Assembly (NCBI GenBank): GCA_013399855.1
Contig: VXAY01005610.1
Location: 62,582 to 126,581 of the forward strand
Direction: 5' to 3'
From: Oxyruncus cristatus
Lineage: Eukaryota; Chordata; Aves; Passeriformes; Cotingidae
Length of the DNA stretch: 64,000 bases
Below are positions 10,106-23,666 of the stretch, piece after piece. The notes beneath the pieces are model-generated. The model did no database searches. It was not told the DNA's origin and was given only the letters and a program-made list of their open reading frames with translations. The first letter of the stretch is position 1. Each line of letters opens with the position of its first letter. Made by a program: the position numbers and the translations under genes.

Positions 10106-13100
10106 AAGAAGAGCCTGATCCATAGGCATCCTGAACCAATATTCCTGGTTAACTTCTCTGGGAGTGATGACATAAACTTTTGCAAGAATACCAATGAAAG
10201 AGAAAAAGTGAAGAAATAGATTATAATTTTAATTTTGTTAAAATTTCTATTCTTTCCTTCAACCTGGGGGGGGGGGAGAGGAGCAAGGCATTTGCATTTC
10301 TTGGTTGACTTTGACCTCATTTTGGTTGATGTGCCTCTGATGTGCATGGTAGCAAACTGCACATTTGCACTTATGGGAAAGGCGTCTTTTAACGATGGCT
10401 TTCAGTGCAGTCTTTAATCATGTAAGTTGCCTCCAGCACTTGCTGAGAGTAAAATTCCACCTTCCCCATTTTCAGATGGATTGTACTATTGGCTTTTTCT
10501 CCTTGCAAGACTGTCTGTGATTTGAAAATTGTCTTTAAATATAAAAAAGTGAGGAGAAAAGAGAAATAATCAGGACATTTGTCATGAAATTTCCTATCAA
10601 TGGCAATGAGGAGCAATGCAAACAAGCTTGAAATGAGTTTTAATTCACATGTTATTCTGGGAGCCTACAATTTCTGGTTGAGAAAATGGCATATTTTAGG
10701 TCTATTTCCTCCAGTTTTTGGCATGGAGCAATGCCTGTTTTGTTCAGTCAGATGTTCAAATGGGAATTTTGGATGCTTAGAACTAATTTTAGTAGGTGGG
10801 GGGGCAAATTTATTATGATGCTACAAATAGAGTTTGATCACAGCTGCTTTATTGCAATTATAAAAATTGGCTTTGAATCGCTTAAACTATATTTGCTGGT
10901 TGAAAAAAAATTAATCTCATCTATACAAAACTCTGTCTTGTTACCCTTAAAGTTCTGAATAACATTATTTATATACACAGTACTTTGAATTTGACTTGAT
11001 CACATTGCCAGAGTATTTTCATGCCTCTCTCGCTCCCTGCTCCAACAGTGATTGTGTGCTCAAATGACTCTCCCATTCTTTCCTGAAGGAATTGCTTGTG
11101 TTAGGGTAAATTTCTGAGCTTGTTCTGAAATTACAGTAAATCACACACAGACCTCTTAAGACTTATTAAAAAATATTAGAAACTTCATTGGAAGTTGGGC
11201 ACTTCAAAGCTCTCCCTGCTCCAGTCTGTACATGACTAAAGGCTGTAAGGCAAACACCACAAGGTGAAAGCTTTCAAAGCAAAGCAAAACTTAATATACC
11301 GCTATTATCCCCTTTATAAGACATATGGAGAATAATATCTTTACATATTTATGAGGGTTTTTTTCCTGATAGTAACTGCTTTAATGTTCATGGATTTATG
11401 CTTTTGAGTTAGAAAATACTGAGTTCTACTTCATACTTTTTTGGTGTTTCACAGCAGCTCCTCTCCCAACGCCAAGTGGATGATTCCCAGACTTGTTTAA
11501 AAGTTTGTATTGTGCAGAATAAGCTTAGTCAGCATGTTTCTTGAGAAAAGCGATTTCTTCACCATTCAGTTAATGGACTCAGCTATGGTGATCATTTTGG
11601 CATTCCTCCCTCCAGCTGATAAAGAAGACAAATCATCTATAAAGTTCTCAATTGACAGCACATTTTAGCATATTACTGAAATTTATTTATATTTAACTGA
11701 GGTGTTCTAGAAACTTAAATATTTCATTTTGTTTAAAATTCTCATAAACCCTACTTCATGCAGTGTTTGAGGGGTGCAGAGAGTTAATGGAAAACGTGAT
11801 TAAAATCTTGTAGGCTTCAAGGCTTGTAAACATCTTGGCACCTACGTATGTTTGTGTGCATACGTGTGTGTTTACTAATTTTAAATTAGGTTAAAAATTA
11901 GAATGAAATTAAAAAAAAAAGAGATATTGAAACTAAGAACGAAAAAAGGTTTTCTAGTGAATACAGAACTCCTTTAGTTATTTAGCCAAATGGATTGCAA
12001 GACAAGTATTAATAATTTTTAAAGCAAAGAGCATGAACTTTTACAACTTTACTGATTTTTCCATTATGGAAAATTATGTCCTGCTTAGGAGAAGTTTTAA
12101 ATCTGGGTGGATTTTTAAATAGATCTTCCATGCTTTTAAGACTGTAATCTTAATCATCTCTTAATTGATTTGCCTTTGCCTTCTAATAGCCAGTTAAACA
12201 GTTGAGGGTGAGAGGTCTTTGCAATGGTTACCCATAACAATTGTGAGAGCATATGTGATGTAGGGACTTAAAAAAATTATGAGAATAGTTGATGCCTGTT
12301 AAATCTGGACCCTCAGTTTCTTGGTGAGGGTCTTGGTTCAGCTAAGTGATTCCTTGCATTTTAATCAAACCTCATGACCAACTGCGTGTGTCTGAGGAAA
12401 GGTGTTGCATTTGACTTCAGTGCCTCGGCTGCCGTTGGTGTAGACCTCTAGACCAAACTTTTTCTGAAGTGCATTATTTCAGTGAGCGAATTGACAGTCT
12501 GGAGTGCAACCGTAATCATTGCTAAAGGTATTTGAGGGCTTTCATAGTGATACTCTCCTTAAGAAGTGAAGCATAAGCCATTTTGGACAGTAGTTCCCCA
12601 GGTGCATCACTGTTGTAAGGAAAGAACGTTTTTAAAAACACTGAGTTGAGAAATATTGTATCTGTGCTGGTTCTGTAGGTCCTTGGCAAAGAAATTAAAT
12701 TTTGTAATCATTGGGAAGTGAGCAGGAACTCCATCCAGCAGTCCACAGTGAAGGGCTCCTAATGCCTGGAGAGCTGCTGGGTGTGCCTGGTGTTCCGCCT
12801 GGCTGTGACTGCCTCTGGACCCCTGCTGTCAGCTGTTTTTATCAGTATGGATCTGCTTTTCTCTTTGCTTGGTCAGGTTGCAAAGAAACTTTTCTGTAGC
12901 CTCCCTTTTCTTGTCTTCTTTAGCTTGGTTTGCCTCTCTCCCCCCTCAATCTTTTGTGGAACTCACGGTTTACTGCAGTAAAAGTAATTAAAATTCTCCA
13001 AATTTGGAGCTTTCTTTTGTAGGAAAAATTACTAAACCATTCATTTTGTTATAAAAACCGTCTAGGCCTTCTGATCTGCCTTTCCTAAAATATTCATCAT

Positions 13101-15845
13101 CTGCATTGCAAATGGAGGTTTTCTGATGGGGAGAGATTAAGAAAAATTGTCTAAATCTTCTCCTCGGCAACTGCACTTTGCCGTGTTTGGAGCCAGGGTG
13201 CTGGTCTGCACGGGCTCTGCTCCGACAGGTTCCCTCTGGAATGCCTACCAGCGTGCACGTAAATGGCCCTCACGATCTGATACCCTTCCTACCAAAAATA
13301 TTCTCATGGCCTCGCTTGCTTTCATCAGCACCACTAAGTAAACCTCAGCTAGTGGAAAGAGACATGTTGGAGCACAGCAGAAGAGCAGAATGGGTGAAAC
13401 TACAAATTGTTAGTCTGTTAAACACAGATTATGTCTTTGGGTACAATTCCATTAGCGACTGAATGAGTCTGGATGGGTAGTAGCTTGTGGAAGTATTTGT
13501 TATGACAAAACCAACTTTTCATTAATAGACAAAGTTATCCTGTTTTCCTCTGTAGTCTGGCCAACTTCAAAATGTTTCAAACTAATTTCAGACTTGTAAA
13601 ACACTGTCTATCAGATACAGACATATGGATTGAACTAGTAATTTGCTTGCCATCTGCTGATAAAGGAAGCAAGGCGTCTAAGTAGAAAATGAAGAATTCC
13701 CTTCCTCCCCCCCATTGGAATGTCATATGGTGCCTTTAGTAGTTGTTTGTATTGACATTTTTATTGATTGCTATGTAAAGTGTTACATTGCATTGACCTG
13801 AATCTGCTTTGAATCTCATAATGATTTTTTTTTGTTTACAAAATATCCATAATCATTTGAGCCTATAAACAATGTTGCTAGAAAATACCCTGCTTTAAAT
13901 CTTAAAAAATAAATTGATAGCCATATTGTCTGAAACAGGAATAAGCATATTCTTCTGCTCAGAAAGGAAAAAAAAAATAAAGTTACTAACAAGAGTTAAG
14001 TGAAATTATATTTCCTTTTTAGTCAAAATTTCCCCTTTCCTCCTGAAAGATAAGAGAAAGTTTAGGAAAAACAGTGCAATTCCCAACATAAAACCAAACA
14101 AACTAATCTATGAAAACTTTTCTGCGTATGGAAAAATGGATACTTGAGCTTTTTCGATTCTTTTCTGTCAGAGTCTTTTCTCACCATCCCTGATAGTTTC
14201 TGAGGTCCAGAGTTAGTCCTCCATATTTTTACCAAGGCTTAGCTGTACTGGTGATAGCTATTTTGCATATACCCTGGTTGTATCTGGGAATAATAATAAT
14301 ACTCAGTCCATAATGGAAGTTTAAGTGTTTGTTCTTTTAGTTAATACTTCCTGTAAGTTTGTCCATTTTCATGAAGCATTTAGAGTTTCTGTGTTTAAAA
14401 GTGATGTAGCAAGTACAAAATGCAGTAACTTCTCAGTAACTGCTTTCATGTGTAATAAAATACAATCTCAATCAGTGCTTCAGTACCAGGAACCCTTATT
14501 AGTTAAAAAATAATAAATACTTGTTTCAGCCCTGGGTCTCTGTAACTTTTTCATATTTACAAGTGTTTTATTTTTCATTGATTTCTTTAATCAAGTTTGA
14601 ACAGCCAGTGCTAAAACAATTCACAAGCTATGTTCTTAAACATAAATTATGTCTTCATAAAAAATGATACTCAGCTGTTGATTTTCTTTGGTAAGATAAA
14701 CCTGTTTGTTTCTGCTGCAGTTGGATTATTCATTGGCAGAAGTGCAGGATGTAAAGAATGTACTGAAGAATCTCTATACGTACTTGAAGTGAAAGTAATA
14801 TGGAAAATCGCTACTTGTCCAATATGCTGTTTTCTCTTTTGTAAATGTCTTTGTTTTTCTGAAAATTGATGTTCCTTATAATAACCTTCAAAATCTATGA
14901 ACAGTGCAGAAACCTAGTGAAGAAAACTTGGTGCCTTCTTTTCTCAGTGTGGTTATGTATGCGTTCATTTGAAAAAAAAAAGTAAACAATTATATAAATA
15001 ATAAGTTTTCCATGACCGAGAGTTAATTACCATTTTACGTTTGGAATTTATGCTTGCAGAAAGTTATCACAACAGTAGGAACATCTTAACCAATGGACAT
15101 TTGTTGCAGATGTGCACATAGGAAGCGGTAGCTGTGACAGCAACAAGTCTGCAAAAGAGGAAAATTTGAATAGTATTGGTGAAGTAAGAGTTGAGGTAAA
15201 TGCTCCTGTGATGGCTTATGGAAGGCCCTAAACCACAAGTACAACCACCAGTAGTACTATTACTGTTTAGTTTGCCTTATGCTTCCCTGCTGTTTTTTAT
15301 GGCTTAAGGTGCATCTAGTATGTGCAGTCTGTCCTTGTGTTGTGTTTCTAAGCCATGTTCCTGTGCACTCATTCTAGATCTACTCTGCATCTGGACCCAT
15401 TGGTTTTTATTCTGGTTCTATTTCATTGAAAACATTTTCCTGCTTGTAAATTTTAGCATTTAATATTTATGACATACATTGGGTGTATACATCCAAATAT
15501 TTTTATCCATTTAAAGTTGTTTGTTTTTTTAAATAGGATTTCATACAATGCTTTGAAACATATGATGCAATTTATAAAATACAGGCATTTACAGTATGTT
15601 GGCTGCAGCAAGAGAATCAAATTACTGCTAAGAAAATACTTCACAATAATAAGGAGCATACCGGATATTTAGTCTGATGTTGCCTACCAGGAACTGGTAA
15701 ACTTGCTGTTGATGGGCATATTCAACCTGAGGGTATTAAGTAGCTCTTCACAGGTTAATATTTGCCCATGATGGAGCTTGGTAGACTGCCTCGGCAGGAA
15801 ATGAGGGGATGATCCATGGGGTAGGAAGATTAAGACCCTTTTTAT
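10106..15845 (+). other. TRPS1: TRPS1 intron, non-coding
   Basis: AT-rich intron. It contains a G run at about 10266-10276 and GC-richer patches near 12.71-12.87 kb and 13.15-13.28 kb, whose open frames carry no known domain. Other open frames are short and AT-biased. No exon, RNA gene or clear mobile element seen. Confidence 0.65.
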
Positions 15846-16143
15846 CTCCCTCTCTCTTTCTCTCTCTTTCTCTCTCTCTCTCCCTCTCTCTCTCTCTCCC
15901 TCTCTCTCCCTCTCCTTTTCTCTCTCTCCCTCTCCCTTTCTCCCTCTCTCCCTCTCTCTCTCCCCCTCTCTCCCTCTCCCTCCCTTTCTCTCTCTCCCNN
16001 NNNNNNNNNNNNNNNNNNNNNNNNNNNNNNNNNNNNNNNNNNNNNNNNNNNNNNNNNNNNNNNNNCTTTCTCTCTTTCTTTCTCTCTTTCTCCCTCTCCC
16101 TCTCCCCTCCCTTCCCTTCTCCTCTCCTCTCCTCTCCCTTCTC
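15846..16143. repeat. Long CT/CCCT polypyrimidine tract with assembly gap
   Basis: Nearly 230 sequenced bases of pure C and T on the plus strand (CTCTCT, CCCTCTC, CTTT, CCTCTC units) flank a run of N. The overlapping open frames on both strands, rich in Ser/Leu/Pro and Arg/Glu, are translations of this repeat and not genes. Long polypurine-polypyrimidine tracts can form triplex DNA and often break assemblies. Confidence 0.95.
15999..16065. other. Assembly gap (67 N)
   Basis: Sixty-seven undetermined bases inside the polypyrimidine tract. The repeat continues on both sides, so the missing sequence is probably more of the same and its true length is unknown. Confidence 1.
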
Positions 16144-16625
16144 ATGATTTGGGAGAAATGCAGATTTCTTTGCTTCTGTAGATGCATATTTGTATTATAT
16201 AGTGGATTCTAAAGAACATTGAGATTTATTATCAAATTGCTTTGGTAACACTGGATATGAGGTAGTTCAGAGGCAGAAAGGTTTATAAAAAATAGCTGAA
16301 ATTTTGTATGTCTGGTACACATATATCTCTTGTCTCTTGGAGCTGTTCTTTTGCACACCAGTTTGCCTTACTGTGATGTTATCACACTTCTGACAAGAAC
16401 AAATGGTTTCAAAACCATTCATGTCAGGTCAAGATGGTGAGAACAGCAGATAGACATGAGAACCGTGACTGTATAAACAGCATACTCCCATCACCGGACT
16501 AACGCAGGTCCAGAGAAGTGGCAGCACTGCTCTCGCTGCTCAGATATTGCCAGCACGCTGTTCCCCCTTCCTGGCGCAAGAGAATTCACTGCAACTGTTT
16601 ATTTTCAACACATGGTTGATATCTT

Positions 16626-16640
16626 TGTCTGTCTGTCTGT
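16626..16640. repeat. (TGTC)n short tandem repeat
   Basis: Between three and four TGTC units in a row, too short to be more than a minor microsatellite. Confidence 0.7.
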
Positions 16641-19600
16641 AGATCAGCTGTGCCTTGTTAGGAACTTTACTCTTGAGCCCTGAGAATCTTGCTCAACCTT
16701 TCATCTCCCTGCCATGTAAGTGTGGTTTGTTAGAAATAACTGAGAAAAAATGTAAACTTACTGAAATGACTAAGAAATCTATAGTCAGTGTCAAAGGAGA
16801 AAGGGGATGGATTGAACAGAGGGTGTATGTAAGAGATTAGTCTGTGCCTTCCTGAATATATTTATAATATCTCTCTAGTTGGAGAAAGAAAAACTTTACA
16901 GTTGTATTTGCCCTTTGTGAAACGTCAGCCTGAGCAGTTCCTCTTAGTCTTGAGGTTTCTCTTTGTACTGTGCAAAGGCATGACAGTGTGGTATTCCCAG
17001 CTCTGTATAATCCTAGAATATACTCATCAGTTATATTAAAAAAATCTTCACTATATATATATAACACATGTCATATTTATGTGCATGAACTTAAGTAGTT
17101 CAGTTAAGAGGCTGAAGACACACTGATGAAGCTAGTGGAAGCATAACAACAATGGGAAGGAAATTTGAGAGGTTTTGTGCTTTCTCCACTATAACCTTAT
17201 CCAGTTGATGATCCTGTTCAGCATTGCTTCAATGAATCCCGCAGAGAAAATGCAATATTTATTATTGCAGTTTTTAAAGGGTGAAGAAGTGATAGCTCTC
17301 AGGTGGGGTTGCTGTGATCCTTTTGTAGATGTAAAAGCCATTCTTACATGGAATCTTCCAGGGAAACCTTACTGCTTGTCTGTCATATTTACAGACTGTA
17401 GATTGCTGTCAATGGATTCAAGTGACCTTTAGCACCTAAGTCCACTTCACATTAGTTATTCAAATATCTCAATGGAAATTCCATGTGTCACTTTTTTCTG
17501 ATGTGCCTACCAGTGCCTTTACTGAATTGTACTTGTGCTGCTGCTACTGCCCTGTTTTCCTTCTTAAACAAGAAGATTCCACCTGGAGACCAGCTGAGTC
17601 TTCAAAGTACTGATAGTGCCCACAGTCAGGACAGAATCATAAAAGAGTATTGGATTTTCCATAGGATTTTTTGGAATGAAACTGTATTCATCAACTTGCT
17701 ATTGTCAAAAGTGGCTGCTCTTGGTTTTTAAGTGATATCCTGGTTGTAAAGTGAGGCTTGTTTTCCGTAGCTATCAAGGAATAATCAAACATTTTGGCTT
17801 CCCATTTCTTCTTTCAGAACTGTTTAAATAATGGACAAAATTATAAATGCACTTTACCAATCTGTATCATCAAGATTATAAGTCATATGCAAACTTGGTG
17901 ACTTGAAGAAAAACATCCATTTAAACACCTGATACTGTTATTATTTTATAGTGACTTTTAGCTATGAAAGTGTTATGGAAACGTATTAAAATAAATGATA
18001 TTTCCAAAGGGAAAGTCAATATATATGCCTTTTTTCCTCTGTTAGGATTTTCTGGAGAACTCTACTGTGCCCAGCATAGCTATGTCACCTTCTTGTTAGT
18101 GTGTGCTAAATGTCAACCTGCCTCATCCTTTTCTAGGAAAAACTGTTGAAAGATTCAAGTTACCCTTCATTAATAACACTGAGAGCAAAAATACCTAAAA
18201 TATGCTGACATTGTGCCGGTGCAAAGCCGTACACAAAAAAAAAAAAAAAAAGTCCCATTCTTGTTGAAATATTAAATTAGATTGTTTAGGACCAACGTTT
18301 GATTTGGCTTTGACGATAGCAAGAAAAATGAATGACCTTTTTATTTTTTTTTTCTGTGTGAGTTTTGACTTTTTTTAACCAACATCACCATCATCTGATA
18401 ACTTGAAGGGCTGTATAGAATCATGACTACAAAATTACTACAAAAGGGATAGAAAGGACACATTAAGAGAGTTTATGAAGTTGCTGGGAAAAAGAATATA
18501 ATGATAGCAGCAGGAAAAAAAGCATATCAGAGCTTCAAAACAGATGGAGTTCTCTAAGGAAGCTGTCTGAACATGGCCTGGGAACTATAAATTGCATTTA
18601 GAAGACAGGGCTTTCACTGCAGATGGCAGGTTCCCTGTTAGAAGGTGAAAGCCAGAACAGGGCTGTGTGCATGCAGAGAACTGCACTGAGTGTGCCTAAC
18701 ATCTTGTGTTTGACATGCAATGAAATTTAAGCTGGAATATGAGTTTAAAACAGATAATGTACAAGTTCAGAACATGAAATCTGCTGTAGTGTTCCCAAAT
18801 CCAGAAATCTGATTTCAGGCATAGAACATTTTAACTAAATAAAAAGGCAGAATAAGTTTGTAGTCCTGAAACCAAAACAAGGCACTAGCTTTGATTGTCA
18901 TTTTCAATCACTCTTACATGTAAATATTACAGAAAAGCCCTCTCTTTTTCCCATGTGCCATGCAGGTGTCATTACAGAGTCTCCAGGTCAAAAAGCAGTG
19001 GTTTCTCTCTTTGCCTGTTGCCCCATATTATTTTATTACCCCATTTGATGTGGACCTGATTTCAGTTAAATAAATGAGAGTTTTGGCATTGGCTGCAACT
19101 CCTGCTCTAGGAAATGATCCCTAGATCTGAGGGAAAAACAACCTTCCTGAAGTTACCCCATCCCATGGACTTTCTGGGCGGGACTTGTCTCTTTTAATTG
19201 TGATGGAAGTGTCTGTGCCTGAGTTATCTGTCTAGGATTCTTGGAGCCGACGCAAATTTAGACAACACAGTTGAGAAGTACAAGGAGTTACCAAATCCAA
19301 AAAAAATATATAGTCAGAGAACTGTATATTTGTTGGCCATTCATTGTAGTGGCTTCATCTCCAGTCGGTATGAGGGAAGCCTAGACACATACACCACCAC
19401 ACAGCAATTACAGGAAGTGATAAAAATAAAAGGAGTGCCTGCTTCTGCTTTGTCCGAGTGGCAGCCTTATCACTGGAGGTAGAAAGCAAAACTTTGGCAT
19501 ATCTGCAGCTAATGACTCTTCTGTCTCCAAAATGTAATTTGCCAGTTAATGGGAAATATTAATATGTTTTTAAACAAGAAGGCAAGGGGGAGGTTTAGCT

Positions 19601-21623
19601 AAAATGGAAAGCATTATTTCATGGAATAATTTTTTATTTATTAACAGTTTTATTTTTCTTGTTTTACATATGTGTCTAAATTTCTAGAGTGACATTTCTT
19701 TAAGAGGGGAATAGTGTTAAGGCTGTTGAAGATGAAGACTGTCTTTTCAGTACCAGTCAGTCCTTGTGTAGAACAAAGTTAGTCGTTCTCTGTAAGTATG
19801 TTTAAAGACATGCTAGACTGATAACTCTGTAAGATAAAACTAAAATCAGAGGGAATGAAAGGGCATCTGTGAAGCAGAAAAAGGGAGTATGATGGAAAGG
19901 AAAAACTAATGAGCTTACTCGGATAAGACTGGGGATAATTCCTTCAGTACATGACCTGTGTGTATAAGGAGTGTATCCTCCTGCTTGGGCTAACTCCTGG
20001 AAAGTGAGGAAGACCCAGCCTATAAGAGCCAGGACAGGTAAGGAAATAAAGAATCTGAAGAGAAAGCATGTCTTTGAAAAGTCAAAGAATTAGCTAGGAA
20101 AAGTGGCCCAAGAAAATTTGTCTGAAGTTTTATAATAAAGACGGTGTGCATGATATATTGGTCTAATTTTGAATTTTGAAACCAGGTTTGTGGAGTCTTA
20201 TTAATTGCTTGTGATTATGTGATGGGCGTGGACAACTACTGAACAAGCATAGTTGTCTTAGGCTTCTTCCACAATGAATAAAGAGAGGTACCTCCGGAAT
20301 GCAAATCAAAGCAGAAGCACATCTTCTTTCTCAAATAATTTCTCTTTGCCTTGACTGAAAATTTAGGAAGCCTGGGCAGATTACTTTCTTAACTGAGGCC
20401 TGTAAATTAGATGACTGAAGTTGGGTGGTATTAATGACCCCCTGTAATTCTCTGTGTGTTACATTTTGGGGAATTCTAGTGTAAAGAATTCTACAGGCAA
20501 AAAGCAAGTGAGTAAATTCAAATAAGCAAGTCCAAGTTGCTCTAGATCATTTCACACTCAGGTATGCTAATACAAAGAAGTATTTTTAAGTGAGCCGATT
20601 TTACCAGATGATCCAAGAAAAATGAGAAGCCAGCCCATAATGTCCATTACAGGCTCTTTTCTAAATCCTTTATTGCAAGTGCAACACCTTTTCACACTGC
20701 TTTCTATTCAGAGATCTCTTAAGCTTATTCAGCCCCAAAGCATCAGTCATTGAAAGACCAAACAAACAAAATCACCTGTATTTTTAGGTGCTTAAAAAAG
20801 AAGAATCTTGTCTTCATCCTGCACCAGGCATTAGAAAACAGGCAGGTTTTTTACAAAGGAAAGCTGTCAAGCATATTGTGATAGGTGCTATGCCAGGCTC
20901 TGCATGCAGAGCTCTGCATGGAAAATAGAGGTGCTAAGGATTGGTTCCTTAGAATTCCTTAAAACTAAAAGAAACACAAGCAATTAGAGGAGCAAATCCC
21001 ACATAATATTGAAAAGAACGTAGTCATATTGAAAAAGATCCCCATCTCCAGTAGGACCCCATCATGTTGAGTTTTCCACATATGCTCAGATGGTAATCTT
21101 CGGATGTTTCAAAATTATTTTATTGTTGAATTGCATGATTAACTGCTTTTTAAAAGTTGATTTAACCTCTTCACTGCAGAACAATCTGTGATACTTTGCC
21201 TCACAATTTGTACTTTTGTGTTTCCCAACACAACTAATGAATACTGTTTGACAAAAAAATCTCATTTTTTTTAAAAGTCACATGTCACTTTAAAACTTGT
21301 TGGGCGCACTAGGGTATTGCTGATTATACTTAGGCAGCAAAGTGTCTCTTAAGCCCTTCGGACACACTAAGGATGAAAGGCTGTCCTAATAGTATTTTTT
21401 TTTCTTTAAGGGAACTGATGTGTCTCTTGTTTATGGGTTTATGGGCATTTTTATTGCAGCAGGGAATTTCTCCACCCCAATTTTACAGGGCAACAGTAAA
21501 TGCTCAGCAGCTGGGATTATTGCAGCAATATGAAGAAAATCTTTCTTAACATTTCCTTCTTTATAACAGCAGTTACAAAAAGGTAACTTTGATTTCTTAA
21601 ATAATACATTAATTTATGTGTGG

Positions 21624-21667
21624 GTTTTTGTTCTGTTTTGTTTTTTTGGTTTTTTTTTTTTTTTTTT
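21624..21667. repeat. T-rich tract (TTTTG and T18)
   Basis: A run of TTTTG-like units leading to 18 consecutive T. It could be the remnant of a poly-A tail on a minus-strand retrocopy, but no retrocopy body is recognisable beside it. Confidence 0.75.
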
Positions 21668-22944
21668 ACATTGGTGACTAATGCTTATCTCTACCTACTA
21701 GTTAGTAGTTACCTTTCTATCCTGGAGTTTGCAGTAAGCTGGAAAACTGCTGTGCCATTCCTTGTTGCTTCTGTATTGTGGTGTGAGGATAGATGAGGAA
21801 GAATAAAGTTACTCAAACAACTGGATCAATTAAGTTCATATACGATGTCTGTGTAGCAAATAAACTCACTGTTTTATAAAATAGTGGCATTTTTAACAAT
21901 ATGTTAAAACATTTACAAAACAAATAGGTCAAATTTAGTGCAACAGTGTATCACAGTGGAGGAAATAATATTTACCTTCCCATCCACTGTAAACCTGCAG
22001 GGAGAACAACAGGGCTCTGCTGGGTCAGAGGTGTGGCTGCTGTGACGTCTCAGGGGGTAAGTGGTCTTTGTATAGCTGAAACAAATTGTGACGTGGGAAT
22101 CTTAGTACAGCTTTATTGTAGGATCTTGCAGCATTTAAGATGAGAAGTCTACTTAGGGTTTAAAGAATATTTCTTATCCTATTTTATTAAAGGAATTTCT
22201 AAATGTCTTCCACTATTTATATACAAAACAGGGGCTTTCAGATGAATATGAACTAGTTCTGAATAAATGGTGACCAAAGAGAATGTCTGGGGAACATCTG
22301 AGTTCCCCTTGGAATTCATTTTAGCTGAACCAGGTGTGTAATATGATGTTTTAAATGTAAAAACCACATCTAATCTGGGCCGTAAAGATGCAGTGATAGA
22401 AAAGGTTAGATGGTTTTTCAAATGCAGCGAACACAAGGCAGTGTGTCCTGTCAACCCTAAATGCATTCATTTACACTTAGACACAACAGCTCGGCTTGTC
22501 TATGCTGGATGGACAGAACAAGTTAGTGAATGTTCTAACAAGGTCCTGCTACCATAGCCTGGATGGGGTCTATCAGTGCTTGTGAGTCACTTTATTCTTA
22601 TTGCTTATCTAACAGAGTTCACCTCTGACAGTGGTAAATAAATCCAACACTTGATTCTCTCTGGAAGATGTCTCCAGCAGCAACAACTAAGATCAGTGTT
22701 TGAGTTACAGCATCACCTAGTCATCCATAATATATCATTGAAATATGGAATACAAGTGAATATAAAAACTGATTTCTCCTTTTAGTAAAGCTATTTCAGA
22801 ATTATAATAATTAGAGGAAATTTTCAATTACAAGTGATTCATTTCCCCCCCTAGTAATATTGTGGCTGAATATTGGAAGTGATATACTACAAAGAGTATT
22901 TTTTATTTGTTTATTTTTTCCCCCTCCCCAATTCCTCTCTAGCC

Positions 22945-23040
22945 AACCCACTGGTTTAGTGATTAGCACCAGAGCCTTTCACACAGTATTTTGAGCTCAG
23001 TTCCCTGGCTGCAGTTCACTCAACCTTGACGTAAATCTCC
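22945..23040 (+). repeat. MIR-type (tRNA-derived) SINE fossil, forward orientation
   Basis: The segment actggtttagtgattagcac matches the tRNA-derived head of amniote MIR elements (ggtttagtggttagagcac). A worn counterpart of the B-box region follows (gagctcagttccctggctgc, then agttcactcaacc). It is diverged and incomplete. No tRNA cloverleaf can be drawn, so it is not a tRNA gene. Confidence 0.45.
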
Positions 23041-23616
23041 AATAAGTACTTTGTGAGAGGTTAGCCTTTTGTGCAGGGTGTGTGAGAAATCCTGCCTGAC
23101 CAGGTTTGTTACAGAAACCAGTGTCAAATTGCCTTGCCCCAAGTGTTTGAATATGAAAGAGGGGGATGGGGGTTGGGGGACTCATGCGAAAAAACACCCT
23201 CACTCTCCACTTCCAAGAGTCTAATGGTTCGGAAAAAAAAAAAGAAACGAGTGTTTGGACTCACAGTGTTTTAATGGTGCTCTGCCTATGCCTGGCACTG
23301 TCAAGGGAGCCTGTGATGATTTACAGTCTGCAGGTAGAGCAGGGTATGTCATTCATAGAATCTGCCTTCTGTGTCTTGCTTGTTGAGGCTGGTTGCTTTT
23401 AATTTAGTCTATTTGATCATGCTATTTGCCTTAGGTAATCAACAACCTTTCATGTAAATCCTAGCCAATCTTATAAAACTAATGGAGAAGAAAAAAACCA
23501 CACCAAAACACTAGCATGTAGTCATGCCTTCACTGTTGATGTCAGTGGTGTCATAGGAAGGCAAATAAGATATGCAACCCTCTCTTTTTATAAGGAACGT
23601 ATCCTCCCTTCTTTAC

Positions 23617-23666
23617 TTTTTTTTTTTTTTTTGGTTTTGTTTTGCTTTGGTTTGTTTTGGTTTTTT
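23617..23666. repeat. T16 run followed by TTTTGG/TTTG units
   Basis: Sixteen T, then ggttttgttttgctttggtt-type units. Simple sequence with no gene content. Confidence 0.8.

Larger units (their letters stand above)
16144..22944 (+). other. TRPS1: TRPS1 intron, non-coding
   Basis: AT-rich intron with a (TGTC)n stretch at 16626-16640, an A run near 18235-18251, a 14-bp palindrome (ctctgcatgcagag, near 20897-20910) and a T-rich stretch near 21624-21667. The part at 18900-19110 has mixed composition and could be a conserved element, but I have no alignment. No exon, RNA gene or complete transposon seen. Confidence 0.65.

Noticed and set aside
15684..16187. Arg/Glu-rich (minus) and Ser/Leu-rich (plus) open frames over the CT tract
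   Set aside because: They are translations of a simple repeat interrupted by N, not proteins.
22945..23040. tRNA gene from the A-box-like ggtttagtgattag
   Set aside because: No cloverleaf and no intact T-arm; the pattern fits a MIR-type SINE head.
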